Assembly (NCBI RefSeq): GCF_030380735.1
Contig: NZ_JAUDRZ010000026.1
Span: forward strand, 807,370 to 871,369
Origin: Rhizobium sp. S152
Lineage (GTDB): Bacteria > Pseudomonadota > Alphaproteobacteria > Rhizobiales > Rhizobiaceae
Direction: 5' to 3'
Length of the DNA: 64,000 bases
Positions 24,883 through 33,800 of this stretch are shown piece by piece. Every line of letters begins with the position of its first letter. The stretch's first letter is position 1. The notes under the pieces were generated by a model. The model had not been told where the DNA came from, did no database searches, and worked only from the letters and a program-made list of their open reading frames with translations. Both the position numbers and the translations under genes were made by a program.

Positions 24883-26028
24883 ATGAAGGCATTGGCGGGA
24901 TTTCAGTTTGGCGTCGCGATACTGGCGGCAACGATCGCCTCACCGGTGACGGCAGCCGATATCATCCAGACCAAGAAGGTCGCGGTCCAGATAGAAACCA
25001 TCGCCGACGGCCTCGACCATCCGTGGGCGGTGGAAGTGCTTCCCGATGGCGGCTATCTGGTGACCGAGCGCTCCGGCACGATGCGCATCATTCGTGACGG
25101 CAAGGCATCCGATCCGATCTCCGGTGTGCCCAAAGTCAGCGCCAGAAGCCAGGGCGGCCTGCTCGATGTCGCGCTCGCCCCCGATTTCTCCACGAGCCGC
25201 ACCATTTACCTCACCGCCGCCACCAGCGACGGAAGCGGCTCGGGCACCGAAGCCTTCAGCGCTACCCTTTCCACCGATGGCCGATCCCTCGAGAACGTGA
25301 AGTCGATCTTCAGGATGAAGCGTTTCACCAGCGGCGGCATCCAGTACGGCGCCCGCATCGCCATCGCCAAGGACGGCTCGCTTTTCATCAGCATCGGCGA
25401 CCGGGGCGACCGCGATCGTTCGCAGGACTGGAAGGATGACGCCGGCTCGATCATCCACATCAACGCCGACGGCAGCATTCCCGCCGACAACCCGTTCAAG
25501 TCCGACCCCAAGGCGCTTCCTGAAATCTGGTCGAAGGGCCACCGCAATCCGCAGGGCATCACCTTCGACGCCAAGGATGGTGCACTCTACACCGTCGAGC
25601 ATGGCGCCCGTGGCGGCGACGAGATCAATCATATCGAGCCCGGCAAGAATTACGGCTGGCCGATCATCACCTATGGCCGCGACTATTCCGGTGCCGAGAT
25701 CGGCGAAGGCACGACCAAGGAAGGCCTCGAACAGCCGCTCTATTACTGGGATCCGTCCATCGCCCCCGGCGCGCTCGCCATCTATCGCGGCGCAATGTTC
25801 CCGGAATGGGATGGAAGCTTCCTGGTCGCGGCCTTGAAGTTCAAGCTCCTCTCGCGCCTCGAGCGTGACGACGGCGGCAACTTCGTCGCCGAGGAACGGA
25901 TGTTCGACGGCGACTACGGCCGGATGCGCGACGTTGTCGTGGCGCCCGACGGCGCGCTGCTGATCCTCACCGACGAGGACGACGGCGCCCTCCTGCGCGT
26001 CTCGCGCGCACCGGCGAGCAACGGCTAG
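24883..26028 (+). CDS. PQQ-dependent sugar dehydrogenase, YliI/Asd-like
   Basis: A 381-residue periplasmic protein with a Sec signal peptide (VAILAATIASPVTAAD) and a six-bladed beta-propeller of the soluble aldose sugar dehydrogenase family. Family landmarks are LDHPWAVEVLPDG at the start of blade 1, SKGHRNPQGITFD, HGARGGDEIN and GKNYGWPIITYG. It should oxidise aldoses using PQQ and Ca2+; whether the organism makes PQQ is not shown here. ATG 24883 has ACGGGAG about 7 bp upstream. It begins 56 bp after the sortase gene and may be in the same transcript, but no functional link is evident. Confidence 0.88.
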   Translation: MKALAGFQFGVAILAATIASPVTAADIIQTKKVAVQIETIADGLDHPWAVEVLPDGGYLVTERSGTMRIIRDGKASDPISGVPKVSARSQGGLLDVALAPDFSTSRTIYLTAATSDGSGSGTEAFSATLSTDGRSLENVKSIFRMKRFTSGGIQYGARIAIAKDGSLFISIGDRGDRDRSQDWKDDAGSIIHINADGSIPADNPFKSDPKALPEIWSKGHRNPQGITFDAKDGALYTVEHGARGGDEINHIEPGKNYGWPIITYGRDYSGAEIGEGTTKEGLEQPLYYWDPSIAPGALAIYRGAMFPEWDGSFLVAALKFKLLSRLERDDGGNFVAEERMFDGDYGRMRDVVVAPDGALLILTDEDDGALLRVSRAPASNG

Positions 26029-26138
26029 AACCTTTCGAAACTCTAGGTCTAGACAAAAGCCGAACCGATCTTGCCCGTTCCCGCGGCAACTGATAGCGCT
26101 CTCCGGTACAAATGGCCCTCCCCCAAATCGAGGACGAG

Positions 26139-27053
26139 ATGACGCGCGTTCAGGCGAACCTTCTTCTATTGCTCGCAGCCGCGATCTGGGGCGGCGGCTT
26201 CGTCGCGCAGTCGACGGCGATGAAGGCGATCGGTCCCTACTGGTTCATCGGCCTGCGCTTCGCCATCGCGGCTCTTGCCGTCCTGCCCTTCGCGATGAGG
26301 GAAGCCCGCAAGGCAACGGGCAAAACCACGCCGCGTCACCTCACGCTCTATCTTCTCACCGGCCTCGCCCTCTTCGGCGGCGCGGTGACGCAGCAAATCG
26401 GGCTGCAGACCACGACCGTCACCAATTCCAGCTTCATTACCGGGCTATATGTGGTCTTCGTGCCGCTGATAGCGGTGGTCTTCCTGCGCCGCGCGCCGCA
26501 TTGGGTGATCTGGCCGGGCGCGGGTCTCGCGGTCGCTGGCATCTACCTGCTTTCCGGTGGCCAGCTCTCGGCCCTTACACGCGGCGATCTGCTCACTGTT
26601 GTCTGCGCGGTCTTCTGGGCGGGGCAGATCACCTTCGCCGGCATCGCTGTTTCGCAAACCGGGCGCCCGCTTGCCCTCGCATTGTCGCAGTTCGCTGTAA
26701 CCGCGGTCTGTGCGCTCGCCATCGCGATCGCTATGGAGCCGATCAGCTGGTCGGCCATTTCCGGCGCCGCACCCGAGATACTCTATGTGGGCCTCTTCTC
26801 CTCCGGCTTGGCCTTTTCGCTGCAGATCATCGGCCAGCGCTACACGACACCGTCGCAAGCCGCTATTTTCCTCTCCTCCGAGGCGCTGTTCGGCGCCATG
26901 CTCGGCGCACTGCTGCTCGGCGAGACCATCTCGTCGCTTGGATATGCGGGCTGCGCCCTGATGTTCACTGCTATGCTTCTAGTTGAAGTCGTACCGGAAA
27001 TCGCGCGCCGACGCGCCGCAATGGGCCTCAAATCGATGCCAAAAGCCGGCTGA
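26139..27053 (+). CDS. EamA/DMT-family transporter
   Basis: A 304-residue inner-membrane protein with ten hydrophobic segments in two EamA repeats (drug/metabolite transporter superfamily). The first repeat opens with LLLLAAAIWGGGFVAQ. The second ends with YTTPSQAAIFLSSEALFGAMLGALLLGE, a typical DMT signature. Efflux of amino acids or other metabolites is likely; the substrate cannot be named. ATG 26139 has GAGGACG in front; ATG 26112 lacks a ribosome-binding site. Confidence 0.87.
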   Translation: MTRVQANLLLLLAAAIWGGGFVAQSTAMKAIGPYWFIGLRFAIAALAVLPFAMREARKATGKTTPRHLTLYLLTGLALFGGAVTQQIGLQTTTVTNSSFITGLYVVFVPLIAVVFLRRAPHWVIWPGAGLAVAGIYLLSGGQLSALTRGDLLTVVCAVFWAGQITFAGIAVSQTGRPLALALSQFAVTAVCALAIAIAMEPISWSAISGAAPEILYVGLFSSGLAFSLQIIGQRYTTPSQAAIFLSSEALFGAMLGALLLGETISSLGYAGCALMFTAMLLVEVVPEIARRRAAMGLKSMPKAG

Positions 27054-27508
27054 ACGCAAAAAATCAAAAAAAATGAGGCGGCGAGACAGTCGCGCTATGG
27101 GTGTATTCTGGGAAAAATCTGCCCTGTTATTATATTGCCCACGATATAAAACCGTACATCTGGCACGCGTCATGAGCGATTTTTTGCGTATCGCGGTCAA
27201 AAGCGCAGCCGGCGCACGGCTTCCAGCACAGATCAGTTAAAAAACTTTTGCTTGCCAAAATTTAATAATCGCATCAATCTCGCCTCGTTCGGGCATTTTG
27301 CGAGCATGGGAAGTCCTACATAATATGCGCGCCGGAGACGCTAATTTCCGGTCGGGGGATCAGTAAAGCGGGCAAAGTTTCGCGATGATCCAACCGAGTA
27401 AGAGGGGACCTTTTTCTCAAATTTCGATTGCCTGCAACGTCTCCGTGAGGAGGCAATGTCATAATGCTGCCCGTGTGGATGGCGGGCGGAGCTAAAAGGA
27501 CCTGACGC
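27054..27508. other. intergenic region with long 5' leader of the cold-shock gene
   Basis: This 455-bp stretch holds no recognised gene. The part up to 27240 is AT-rich and contains a 22-codon open frame (27172-27240) with no clear ribosome-binding site. The rest probably carries the promoter and a long structured 5' untranslated leader, as is usual for cspA-type genes. It contains several short self-complementary stretches, including a GGAGACG/CGTCTCC pair (27332/27440 region) that could fold the leader. Confidence 0.5.
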
Positions 27509-27724
27509 ATGGCCGAGACTGGCACTGTAAAATTCTTCAACACCGACAAGGGCTTCGGCTTCATCAAGCCTGACAAGGGCGGCGCTGATATCTTCGTTCA
27601 CATTTCCGCCGTTCAGGCTTCGGGACTGGCCGGACTGACGGAAAATCAGAAGGTGAGCTTCGATACGGAGCCGGATCGCCGCGGAAAGGGCCCCAAGGCC
27701 GTCAACCTTCAGATCGATGGTTGA
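27509..27724 (+). CDS. cspA: cold-shock domain protein (CspA family)
   Basis: A 71-residue single-domain cold-shock protein that binds RNA and single-stranded DNA. RNP1 is KGFGFIKP (14-21) and RNP2 is DIFVHISA (27-34). AAAAGGACC lies about 7 bp before the ATG, a strong ribosome-binding site. Rhizobia carry several cspA paralogs, so this gene's own role (cold shock or growth phase) is not fixed. A hairpin CCCGGCA/TGCCGGG at 27758-27775, followed by TTCTG, may be a weak terminator. Confidence 0.96.
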   Translation: MAETGTVKFFNTDKGFGFIKPDKGGADIFVHISAVQASGLAGLTENQKVSFDTEPDRRGKGPKAVNLQIDG

Positions 27725-27864
27725 TATCGCCTGAGCGCTGTCAGTTTGGAAGCGAGGCCCGGCAGCAATGCCGGGTTCTGTCGTTCAGCCTGCATTCAGA
27801 TCGCAGCCCTTACCTTGCCATTATCACGGTGCAAGACCGGCGCTCGGTTTTAACAGGACTAGAC

Positions 27865-28287
27865 ATGATGAATAGGCTCGCGAAAACGCTCTTTCTGACG
27901 GCAGCAGCTGTTGCCCTGACCCTTTCCTCGATCGGCGCCGCATCGGCTGACGATTGGCGCCGCCACCGGTATCACCATGGCAATGACGCGCTGGTGGGCG
28001 GTGCCGTGGGCCTTGCCACCGGCTTGATCGTCGGCTCGGCGATCGCCAACTCCGGCCCGCGCTACATCGACCCGCCCTACGAGCCGGATTACTACGAGCC
28101 CGCTCCGGTCTATGGCGCCCCTGTCTATCGCGCACCGCCGCCGCGCTACTATCCAGCCGCCGCCGGCCTTGAGCCGTGGACTCCGCAGTGGGAACGCTAC
28201 TGCGCTTACCGCTACCGTTCGTTCGACCCGCGTAGCGGCACCTATATCGGTTACGACAACCGCAGCCATTTCTGCACCGCCGGCTGA
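27865..28287 (+). CDS. BA14K-family exported protein
   Basis: A 140-residue exported protein with a signal peptide ending in GAASADD (about residue 28). A glycine-rich hydrophobic stretch (43-62) and a Pro/Tyr-rich linker follow. The C-terminal module WERYCAYRYRSFDPRSGTYIGYDNRSHFC (109-137) is the BA14K motif, first noted in an immunoreactive Brucella protein and common in Rhizobiales. A disulfide between Cys113 and Cys137 is plausible. Function is unknown. ATG 27865 has ACAGGA about 8 bp upstream. Confidence 0.85.
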   Translation: MMNRLAKTLFLTAAAVALTLSSIGAASADDWRRHRYHHGNDALVGGAVGLATGLIVGSAIANSGPRYIDPPYEPDYYEPAPVYGAPVYRAPPPRYYPAAAGLEPWTPQWERYCAYRYRSFDPRSGTYIGYDNRSHFCTAG

Positions 28288-28312
28288 TCCACTTCCCGGC
28301 ATGCGAGAGACG

Positions 28313-28343
28313 AAGCGCCGCCATCGAGCGGCGCTTTTCTTTT
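28313..28343 (+). terminator. Rho-independent terminator after the BA14K gene
   Basis: A 9-bp stem AAGCGCCGC (28313-28321) / GCGGCGCTT (28328-28336), with a 6-base loop, is followed by TTCTTTT. It lies between two convergent genes. Confidence 0.82.
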
Positions 28344-28350
28344 GCCCGGA

Positions 28351-28998
28351 TTAGATCCCCTGCAGATAGGGGTTGCTGCGCCGCTCGTCGCCGATGCGGC
28401 TGCCCGGACCATGGCCGCAGATGAAGCCGACCTCGTCCCCGAGCGGCAGGACCTTGTCACGAATGGAATCGAGCAACTGTTGGTGATCCCCGCCCGGCAG
28501 ATCCGTGCGCCCGATGGAGCCGCTGAACAAGACATCGCCGACATGGGCGAACTTCTGCGCACGGTTGAAATAGATGACATGTCCCGGCGCGTGGCCCGGC
28601 GTGTGATAGACCTCGAACTCATGCGCGCCGAAGGAAACCTTGTCTCCATCCTTCAGCCAGCGATCGGGCACGACATTCTGCATGCCCGGCGGCAGGCCGT
28701 ACTTCTGCGATTGCGTCTCGATCCGCTGCAGCAGCGGAAGGTCGTCCTCGTGCGGGCCGATCACCTGAACCCCGAGCGCCTCGCGCAACTCCTTGGCGCC
28801 GCCCGCGTGATCCAGATGGCCGTGCGTGAGCCAGATTTCCTTGATGAGGAAGCCGTTCTGTTCGATCGCCTGCAGGATGTTGGCGACGTCACCACCAGGA
28901 TCGACAACCACGCCTTCCTTCGTATCGGGATCGAACAGGATCGTGCAGTTCTGCTGGAAGGGTGTCACCGGAATTATACCGGCCTGGAGCATGCCCAT
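28351..28998 (-). CDS. MBL-fold metallohydrolase, glyoxalase II-like
   Basis: A 215-residue metallo-beta-lactamase-fold hydrolase. The metal motif is THGHLDH (58-64: His59, His61, Asp63, His64). TPGHAPGHV and a later GHG add further His ligands, and VGDVLFSGSIGRTDLPGG is typical of the YcbL/glyoxalase II branch. Hydrolysis of a thioester such as an acyl-glutathione is the most likely activity. ATG 28998 has GAGGCG about 4 bp upstream; the longer frame to 29073 is rejected. The 285 bp up to the next gene hold no clear feature. Confidence 0.9.
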   Translation of the reverse strand: MGMLQAGIIPVTPFQQNCTILFDPDTKEGVVVDPGGDVANILQAIEQNGFLIKEIWLTHGHLDHAGGAKELREALGVQVIGPHEDDLPLLQRIETQSQKYGLPPGMQNVVPDRWLKDGDKVSFGAHEFEVYHTPGHAPGHVIYFNRAQKFAHVGDVLFSGSIGRTDLPGGDHQQLLDSIRDKVLPLGDEVGFICGHGPGSRIGDERRSNPYLQGI

Positions 28999-29283
28999 TG
29001 TCGCCTCGCTTATATCTTGTCTCACCGGTATAGCGGCAATTCGCGTCGCGCACAGCCACGCTTTTGCGAACACTGCGTCGCGCCGACCGCCGGAAACAGG
29101 CGATAATCACGAAAGATCACAAACGCGATACCGTTGGTGATGAACCTGCATTGCATGCTTTTCATCTGAAAATTCAAACGGATGGAGGAGCTCGCCTCCC
29201 ACGGGCTCCGTCTCGTTTCCAAATCGGCGGAACCTCCTGACGGCCAAGGCGTTACCAGCCCATCGGAAAGAAGGAGAACCGAG

Positions 29284-29898
29284 ATGACCTTGAAGCGAAA
29301 CCTTTTTCTTGCGGGTGCGATCGTTGCGGCAAGTGCCGGTCTGGCGCGTGCGGAAATGGCAGCGACGGCCGTCAACGACTTGACGATTCATGCCGGCCCG
29401 GGCACGCAATATCCATCGGTGGGTGTAGCGCCTCGTGGCTCCGAAGCCTATCTCGACGGCTGCGTCGAGGATAGTCGCTGGTGCCGTATCGACGCCAATG
29501 GCGTGCGTGGCTGGGTCTATGCCGAATATCTGCAGATGGATCAGGGCGGCGAGACCGTTATCGTTCAGGATCACCGCGCCGATCTCGGCGTACCTGTCGT
29601 GACCTATGAAACAACGGCCAGCGTCCCCGGCCCTGCGGATCCGGCTCCGGGCGACGAGCTGATCGGACCGGTCGGCTCCCCTGAAACCATCGCTCCGCCT
29701 GAAACGGTGACGACATATGTCCAGACGAATCCTGGCGAAACCGTGCGGCTTGGCGGCGACGTCGTGGTTGGCGCTCAGGTACCGGGTGACGTGACGTTCC
29801 AGGAGATTCCGGACTATCAGTACCGCTACGTGCGCATCAACGATCGCCCCGTATTGGTCGATCCGGGCTCGCGCCGCATTGTTTACGTCTACCAGTAA
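29284..29898 (+). CDS. exported SH3b / DUF1236 protein
   Basis: A 204-residue exported protein. The signal peptide (NLFLAGAIVAASAGLARAE) is followed by a bacterial SH3 domain (about 25-85: AVNDLTIHAGPGTQYPSVG ... RGWVYAEYLQ). A Pro/Thr-rich linker follows, and then a DUF1236 segment near the C-terminus (YRYVRINDRPVLVDPGSRRIVYVY). It probably binds peptidoglycan or another envelope partner; its precise role is unknown. ATG 29284 has AAGGAGAACC about 5 bp upstream, a strong ribosome-binding site. Confidence 0.85.
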   Translation: MTLKRNLFLAGAIVAASAGLARAEMAATAVNDLTIHAGPGTQYPSVGVAPRGSEAYLDGCVEDSRWCRIDANGVRGWVYAEYLQMDQGGETVIVQDHRADLGVPVVTYETTASVPGPADPAPGDELIGPVGSPETIAPPETVTTYVQTNPGETVRLGGDVVVGAQVPGDVTFQEIPDYQYRYVRINDRPVLVDPGSRRIVYVYQ

Positions 29899-30148
29899 GC
29901 GAATGCACATCAGACACAAAGGGCGGCCATGTTGCCGCCCTTCTTGCGTGGGAGCGTCGCAGCACTTGCCTCAATCTCCCGCACGAGTTGCCATCCATTC
30001 CATTCCCCCATCGCATATGATAAACTACTGAAATTCAGACGATATCCCTGCCCTCGTCGGACGCCGGATCGCCTGTGAGGCTGGCTGTCTCCGGGAGAGA
30101 CAAGCGCAGCCGGCGACCAGCGCTTGAGGAGCGCGAAGGAGGGAAAGA

Positions 30149-30415
30149 ATGGAAACCTTGTTACCACTCATCACGCAATTGATCGCGGGCGCGATCGGCG
30201 GCAATCTGGCGAGCGGAGCGCTCAAGCAGATGGCCGTCAACACTGTCGCCCGCACCATCGCAGGCGCCGTGGGCGGCATCGGCGGCGGCATGCTGCTCAC
30301 CATGTTCGGCGGAGAAGCCGGCCTTACGGGCCTGATCGCCGACGGCATTGGCGGCCTGATCGGCGGTGGCATTCTGTCGACGATCGTCGGCGCGGTTGCC
30401 GCTAAGGCGAGATAG
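30149..30415 (+). CDS. small Gly-rich hydrophobic membrane protein
   Basis: An 88-residue protein of unknown function, hydrophobic almost throughout and rich in GGxxGG patterns (GGNLASG, GGIGGGML, GGLIGGGIL). It resembles glycine-zipper proteins that pack in membranes. GGAGGG lies about 8 bp before the ATG, so translation is likely. No neighbour suggests a role: the DUF1236 gene upstream is separated by 250 bp. Confidence 0.75.
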   Translation: METLLPLITQLIAGAIGGNLASGALKQMAVNTVARTIAGAVGGIGGGMLLTMFGGEAGLTGLIADGIGGLIGGGILSTIVGAVAAKAR

Positions 30416-30839
30416 GGTGAAAAGTGACGGCGGGGCGTGCAGCGCTCCGCCCTCGCTTTTCCAAAAGCAACCTCGAAGCCCATTCCGCCTTCACCGCCCG
30501 GTCGTTCATGATCGGGACACCTTGCCCCTTATGCACAACTCAGACCCGGATCCCTTTGCCCCGAAATGGCGCAAACCGCTAACCTATGGCCGGTGTTTCG
30601 CATTCCAGTCCGCCGGCACGCGCAACCCTGTTGATTGTTGTCCCGAATAAGGTATCCACTCAATGCAGGGGAATTTGCGCATAAAAGGGGAAACCTGCGA
30701 AGACAACCGCCTTTCTTCTGAACGGGCGGTCTCGTCGGCTTCGCAAGGCCAGGGAAAGTTACCAATCGCAAAACAGTCAATATTCCTGACATATCATGCG
30801 AGAGCTTCCCAGAACGCCGAATAGAAAGGACATGCCACA
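30416..30839. other. intergenic region upstream of the marR gene
   Basis: This 424-bp stretch holds no convincing gene or terminator. Short open frames here lack ribosome-binding sites. It should carry the promoter for the marR - response regulator - kinase operon. Confidence 0.5.
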
Positions 30840-31319
30840 TTGGCGAAACAGATCAGCCCGAAAGCCGGCAAGCCCGAGCCTTTGAAGATGCCGATGGAAA
30901 ACACCGATACCATCGACTTCGACATCATCGAGCTTCTGTTCTTTTCCTACCGCGATTTCGTGTCCGATCCGGACGCCATCCTCGCCGAAAGCGGCTTCGG
31001 CCGGGCGCATCACCGCGTGGTGCATTTCGTTAACCGCAACCCGGGCATGACCGTTGCCGATCTCCTGGATACATTGAAGATAACCAAGCAGAGTCTCGCA
31101 AGGGTACTCAAACAACTGATTGATTCGGGGTATATTCGTCAGGTTGCGGGGCCGGAGGACAGACGGCAACGCAAGCTTTATCCGACCAAGACAGGGCGCG
31201 AACTGGCCTTTGCATTGGCAGAGCCGCAATCGCGCCGTATTGAGAGAGCATTCGACGGGGCTTCGCCGGAGGTGCGGGAGGGCGTAAAATCCTTCCTGCA
31301 GGGCATGCGGAACAGGTAA
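30840..31319 (+). CDS. MarR-family transcriptional regulator
   Basis: A 159-residue winged-helix regulator of the MarR family. The recognition region MTVADLLDTLKITKQSLARVLKQLIDSGYI is followed by the wing PEDRRQRKLYPTKTGREL. It starts with TTG at 30840, with AAAGGAC about 7 bp upstream; later ATG codons at 30888 and 30894 lack a site. It is the first gene of a cluster with an OmpR-type regulator and a sensor kinase (17 and 28 bp gaps). A MarR plus OmpR-type pair recalls petP-petR of Rhodobacter; that resemblance is only suggestive. Confidence 0.88.
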   Translation: MAKQISPKAGKPEPLKMPMENTDTIDFDIIELLFFSYRDFVSDPDAILAESGFGRAHHRVVHFVNRNPGMTVADLLDTLKITKQSLARVLKQLIDSGYIRQVAGPEDRRQRKLYPTKTGRELAFALAEPQSRRIERAFDGASPEVREGVKSFLQGMRNR

Positions 31320-31336
31320 ATTCGAAAGCGGACGGA

Positions 31337-32038
31337 ATGACGCCAAAGACAGTGATCTCGGACGATGCTGCGCATCTGCTTGTTGTCGACGACGACACGC
31401 GTATCCGCGCCCTGCTCAATCGCTATCTGAGCGAGAACGGCTTTCGCGTGACCGTTGCCGCCGATGGCGCCGAGGCCAAGCGCAAGCTGGCGGGGCTCGA
31501 CTTCGACCTGATCATCATGGACGTCATGATGCCCGGTGAGACCGGCGTGGAGGTGACCAAGCACCTGCGCACCATCAAGAACGTGCCGATCATCATGCTG
31601 ACGGCGCTTGCCGAATCCGGCAGCCGCATCTCCGGCCTTGAGGCCGGCGCCGACGATTATCTGGCTAAACCCTTTGATCCGCGCGAGCTCGTCCTGCGCA
31701 TCAACAACATCCTGCGCCGCAATGCTTCCACCGATGCGCCGAAGATCGAGCAGGTCATGTTCGGACCCTATACCTTCTCGCTGACGCGCAGGGAGCTGAA
31801 GAAGGCGTCCGAGATCGTGCGTTTGACCGATCGCGAACAGGAAATCATGCTGCTCTTCGCCCGCCGCGCCGGCGACACCATTCCGCGCCATGAACTCATC
31901 GGCAACGATGTCGATGTCGGCGAGAGGACGATCGACGTCCAGATCAACCGGCTACGCCGTAAAATCGAGGACGATCCCGCAAATCCGGTCTGGCTACAGA
32001 CGGTGCGTGGTATAGGATACCGGTTGAGCATCGATTGA
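31337..32038 (+). CDS. OmpR-family response regulator
   Basis: A 233-residue two-component response regulator. The receiver domain has acidic residues Asp18-20, the phospho-acceptor Asp62 (DLIIMDVMMPG) and Lys in LAKPF. The winged-helix OmpR/PhoB domain follows, ending in ERTIDVQINRLRRKIEDDP ... VRGIGYRL. It lies 17 bp after the MarR gene and 28 bp before a histidine kinase that is surely its partner. Target genes are unknown. Confidence 0.93.
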   Translation: MTPKTVISDDAAHLLVVDDDTRIRALLNRYLSENGFRVTVAADGAEAKRKLAGLDFDLIIMDVMMPGETGVEVTKHLRTIKNVPIIMLTALAESGSRISGLEAGADDYLAKPFDPRELVLRINNILRRNASTDAPKIEQVMFGPYTFSLTRRELKKASEIVRLTDREQEIMLLFARRAGDTIPRHELIGNDVDVGERTIDVQINRLRRKIEDDPANPVWLQTVRGIGYRLSID

Positions 32039-32066
32039 AAGCCCCAACCCAGGACCAGACGATCAG

Positions 32067-33446
32067 ATGGTGACCTTCGATTTCATTCGGCGCGACGACC
32101 GCTCGCCGGGCTACGGCTGGCGCGGATTTACCCGATGGCTGCGGCACCGCCTGCCCAAGGGCCTTTATGTCCGTTCACTCCTCATCATCATCATCCCGAT
32201 GCTGCTCCTGCAATCGGTCGTCGCCGCCCTTGTCATGGAACGGCACTGGCAGATGGTCACGCAGCGGCTATCCATGGCCGTCACCCGCGACATCGCCTCC
32301 GTTATCCAGATTATCCAGACTTATCCGCAGGATACCGACTACACAGACATCACGCGCATCGCCCGCGAGCAGATGGGCCTGCAGATCTCGGTGGAGCCGG
32401 ATGGCGACCTGCCGCCGCCGCGCATCAAGCCCTTCTTCTCGATTCTCGACGGCATTCTGAGCGACGAGATCAGCGACCAGATCAAGCGCCCCTACTGGAT
32501 CGATACCGTCGGCGATTCAAACCTTGTCGAGATCAGGATCAAGCTTGATGACAAGATCCTGCGGGTACTTGCCAAGCGCAGCCAAACCTATGCGTCCAAC
32601 ACCCATATCTTCATCGTCTGGATGGTGGGCGCCTCGCTGGTGCTGATCGGCATCTCGATTCTCTTCCTGCGCGGCCAGATCCGGCCGATCCTGTCGCTGG
32701 CCGATGCCGCGGAAAGCTTTGGCAAGGGCCAGAAGGCAGAGAGCTTCCACCCGCGCGGCGCCGACGAGGTTCGCCGCGCCGGCCTTGCCTTCATTCTCAT
32801 GCGCGAACGCATCGAGCGCCAGATCGAGCAGCGCACGGCGATGCTGACAGGCGTCAGCCACGACCTGCGCACCATCCTTACCCGCTTCAAGCTGCAGCTG
32901 GCACTGGCCGGCGACAATCCCGATCTGCAGGGTCTGAGCGACGATGTCGACGATATGCAGTCCATGCTCGAAGCCTACATGGCCTTCGCCCGCAACGAGG
33001 TGGAGGAAGATGTCGGCGAAGTCCGGCTGAGCGACATTCTCGCCAAGGTCGAGGCCGATTTCACGCTTCATGACGGCAAGGCGCTGACCTATTCGATCGA
33101 AGGCAACGACGACATCTCCGTCCGCCCCAACGCGTTCACCCGCCTCGTCACCAACCTCGCCTCGAACGCCCGCCGCTATGCCCGCACGCTCAACATCGAC
33201 GCCAAGCACGGCGCCAAGTGGCTGACCATCACCTTCGATGATGACGGCCCCGGCATTCCGGAAAAAAATCGCGAGGACGTGTTCAAACCCTTCTTCCGTC
33301 TCGATGAGGCGCGCAACCTCGACGCCTCGGGGACGGGGCTCGGCCTTGCCATCGCCCGCGACATCGCCCGCAGTCACGGGGGCAACGTTACCCTCGGCGA
33401 CAGCCCGCTCGGCGGCCTGCGGGCCACCATCCGCATTCCAGCGTGA
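32067..33446 (+). CDS. EnvZ-like sensor histidine kinase
   Basis: A 459-residue inner-membrane sensor kinase. TM1 is at about 36-56, a periplasmic region lies at about 57-178, TM2 is at about 180-201 and HAMP at about 203-255. The phospho-accepting His265 sits in GVSHDLRTILTRFKLQL, an EnvZ-type box. The ATPase domain has N-box NLASNARRYA, G1 DDDGPGIPE and G2 GTGLGLAIA. It pairs with the response regulator 28 bp upstream. The signal is unknown; an osmotic or envelope stimulus would fit the EnvZ type. Confidence 0.93.
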   Translation: MVTFDFIRRDDRSPGYGWRGFTRWLRHRLPKGLYVRSLLIIIIPMLLLQSVVAALVMERHWQMVTQRLSMAVTRDIASVIQIIQTYPQDTDYTDITRIAREQMGLQISVEPDGDLPPPRIKPFFSILDGILSDEISDQIKRPYWIDTVGDSNLVEIRIKLDDKILRVLAKRSQTYASNTHIFIVWMVGASLVLIGISILFLRGQIRPILSLADAAESFGKGQKAESFHPRGADEVRRAGLAFILMRERIERQIEQRTAMLTGVSHDLRTILTRFKLQLALAGDNPDLQGLSDDVDDMQSMLEAYMAFARNEVEEDVGEVRLSDILAKVEADFTLHDGKALTYSIEGNDDISVRPNAFTRLVTNLASNARRYARTLNIDAKHGAKWLTITFDDDGPGIPEKNREDVFKPFFRLDEARNLDASGTGLGLAIARDIARSHGGNVTLGDSPLGGLRATIRIPA

Positions 33447-33788
33447 TCACATGATCTTCTTGCCGTTAGGCACCGGTTTGTCGGAAGCAGCCAGCACGAT
33501 GGCGCCCGCCTCGTCCTCGAAACCGAGTGTCAGCACCTCGGAGCGGAACGGGCCGATCTGGCGCGGCGGGAAATTCACGACCGCGAGCACCTGCCGGCCG
33601 ACGAGATTCTCCAGCGTGTAGTGAACCGTAATCTGCGCCGAGGACTTTTTCACGCCGATCTCGGGTCCGAAATCGATCAGCAGCTTGAAGGCCGGCTTGC
33701 GCGCCTCGGGAAAAGGATGGGCCTCGATAACAGTGCCGACGCGGATATCGACGCGCTCGAAGTCGCTATAGGTGATTTCTTCGCTCAT
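33447..33788 (-). CDS. csaA: CsaA-like tRNA-binding-domain protein
   Basis: A 113-residue protein consisting of one OB-fold EMAP-II/tRNA-binding domain (DFERVDIRVGTVIEAHPFPEARKPAFKLLIDFG ... GRQVLAVVNFPPRQIGPFRSEVLTLGF). It matches CsaA, a homodimeric RNA-binding protein with chaperone-like activity toward preproteins in Bacillus. It shares a strand with proC and ends next to the convergent kinase gene. Confidence 0.92.
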   Translation of the reverse strand: MSEEITYSDFERVDIRVGTVIEAHPFPEARKPAFKLLIDFGPEIGVKKSSAQITVHYTLENLVGRQVLAVVNFPPRQIGPFRSEVLTLGFEDEAGAIVLAASDKPVPNGKKIM

Positions 33789-33800
33789 CGGATCAAAACT

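Noticed and set aside
27172..27240. A 22-codon open frame before the cold-shock gene
   Set aside because: There is no good ribosome-binding site and it is within the expected rate of chance short frames in an AT-rich gap.
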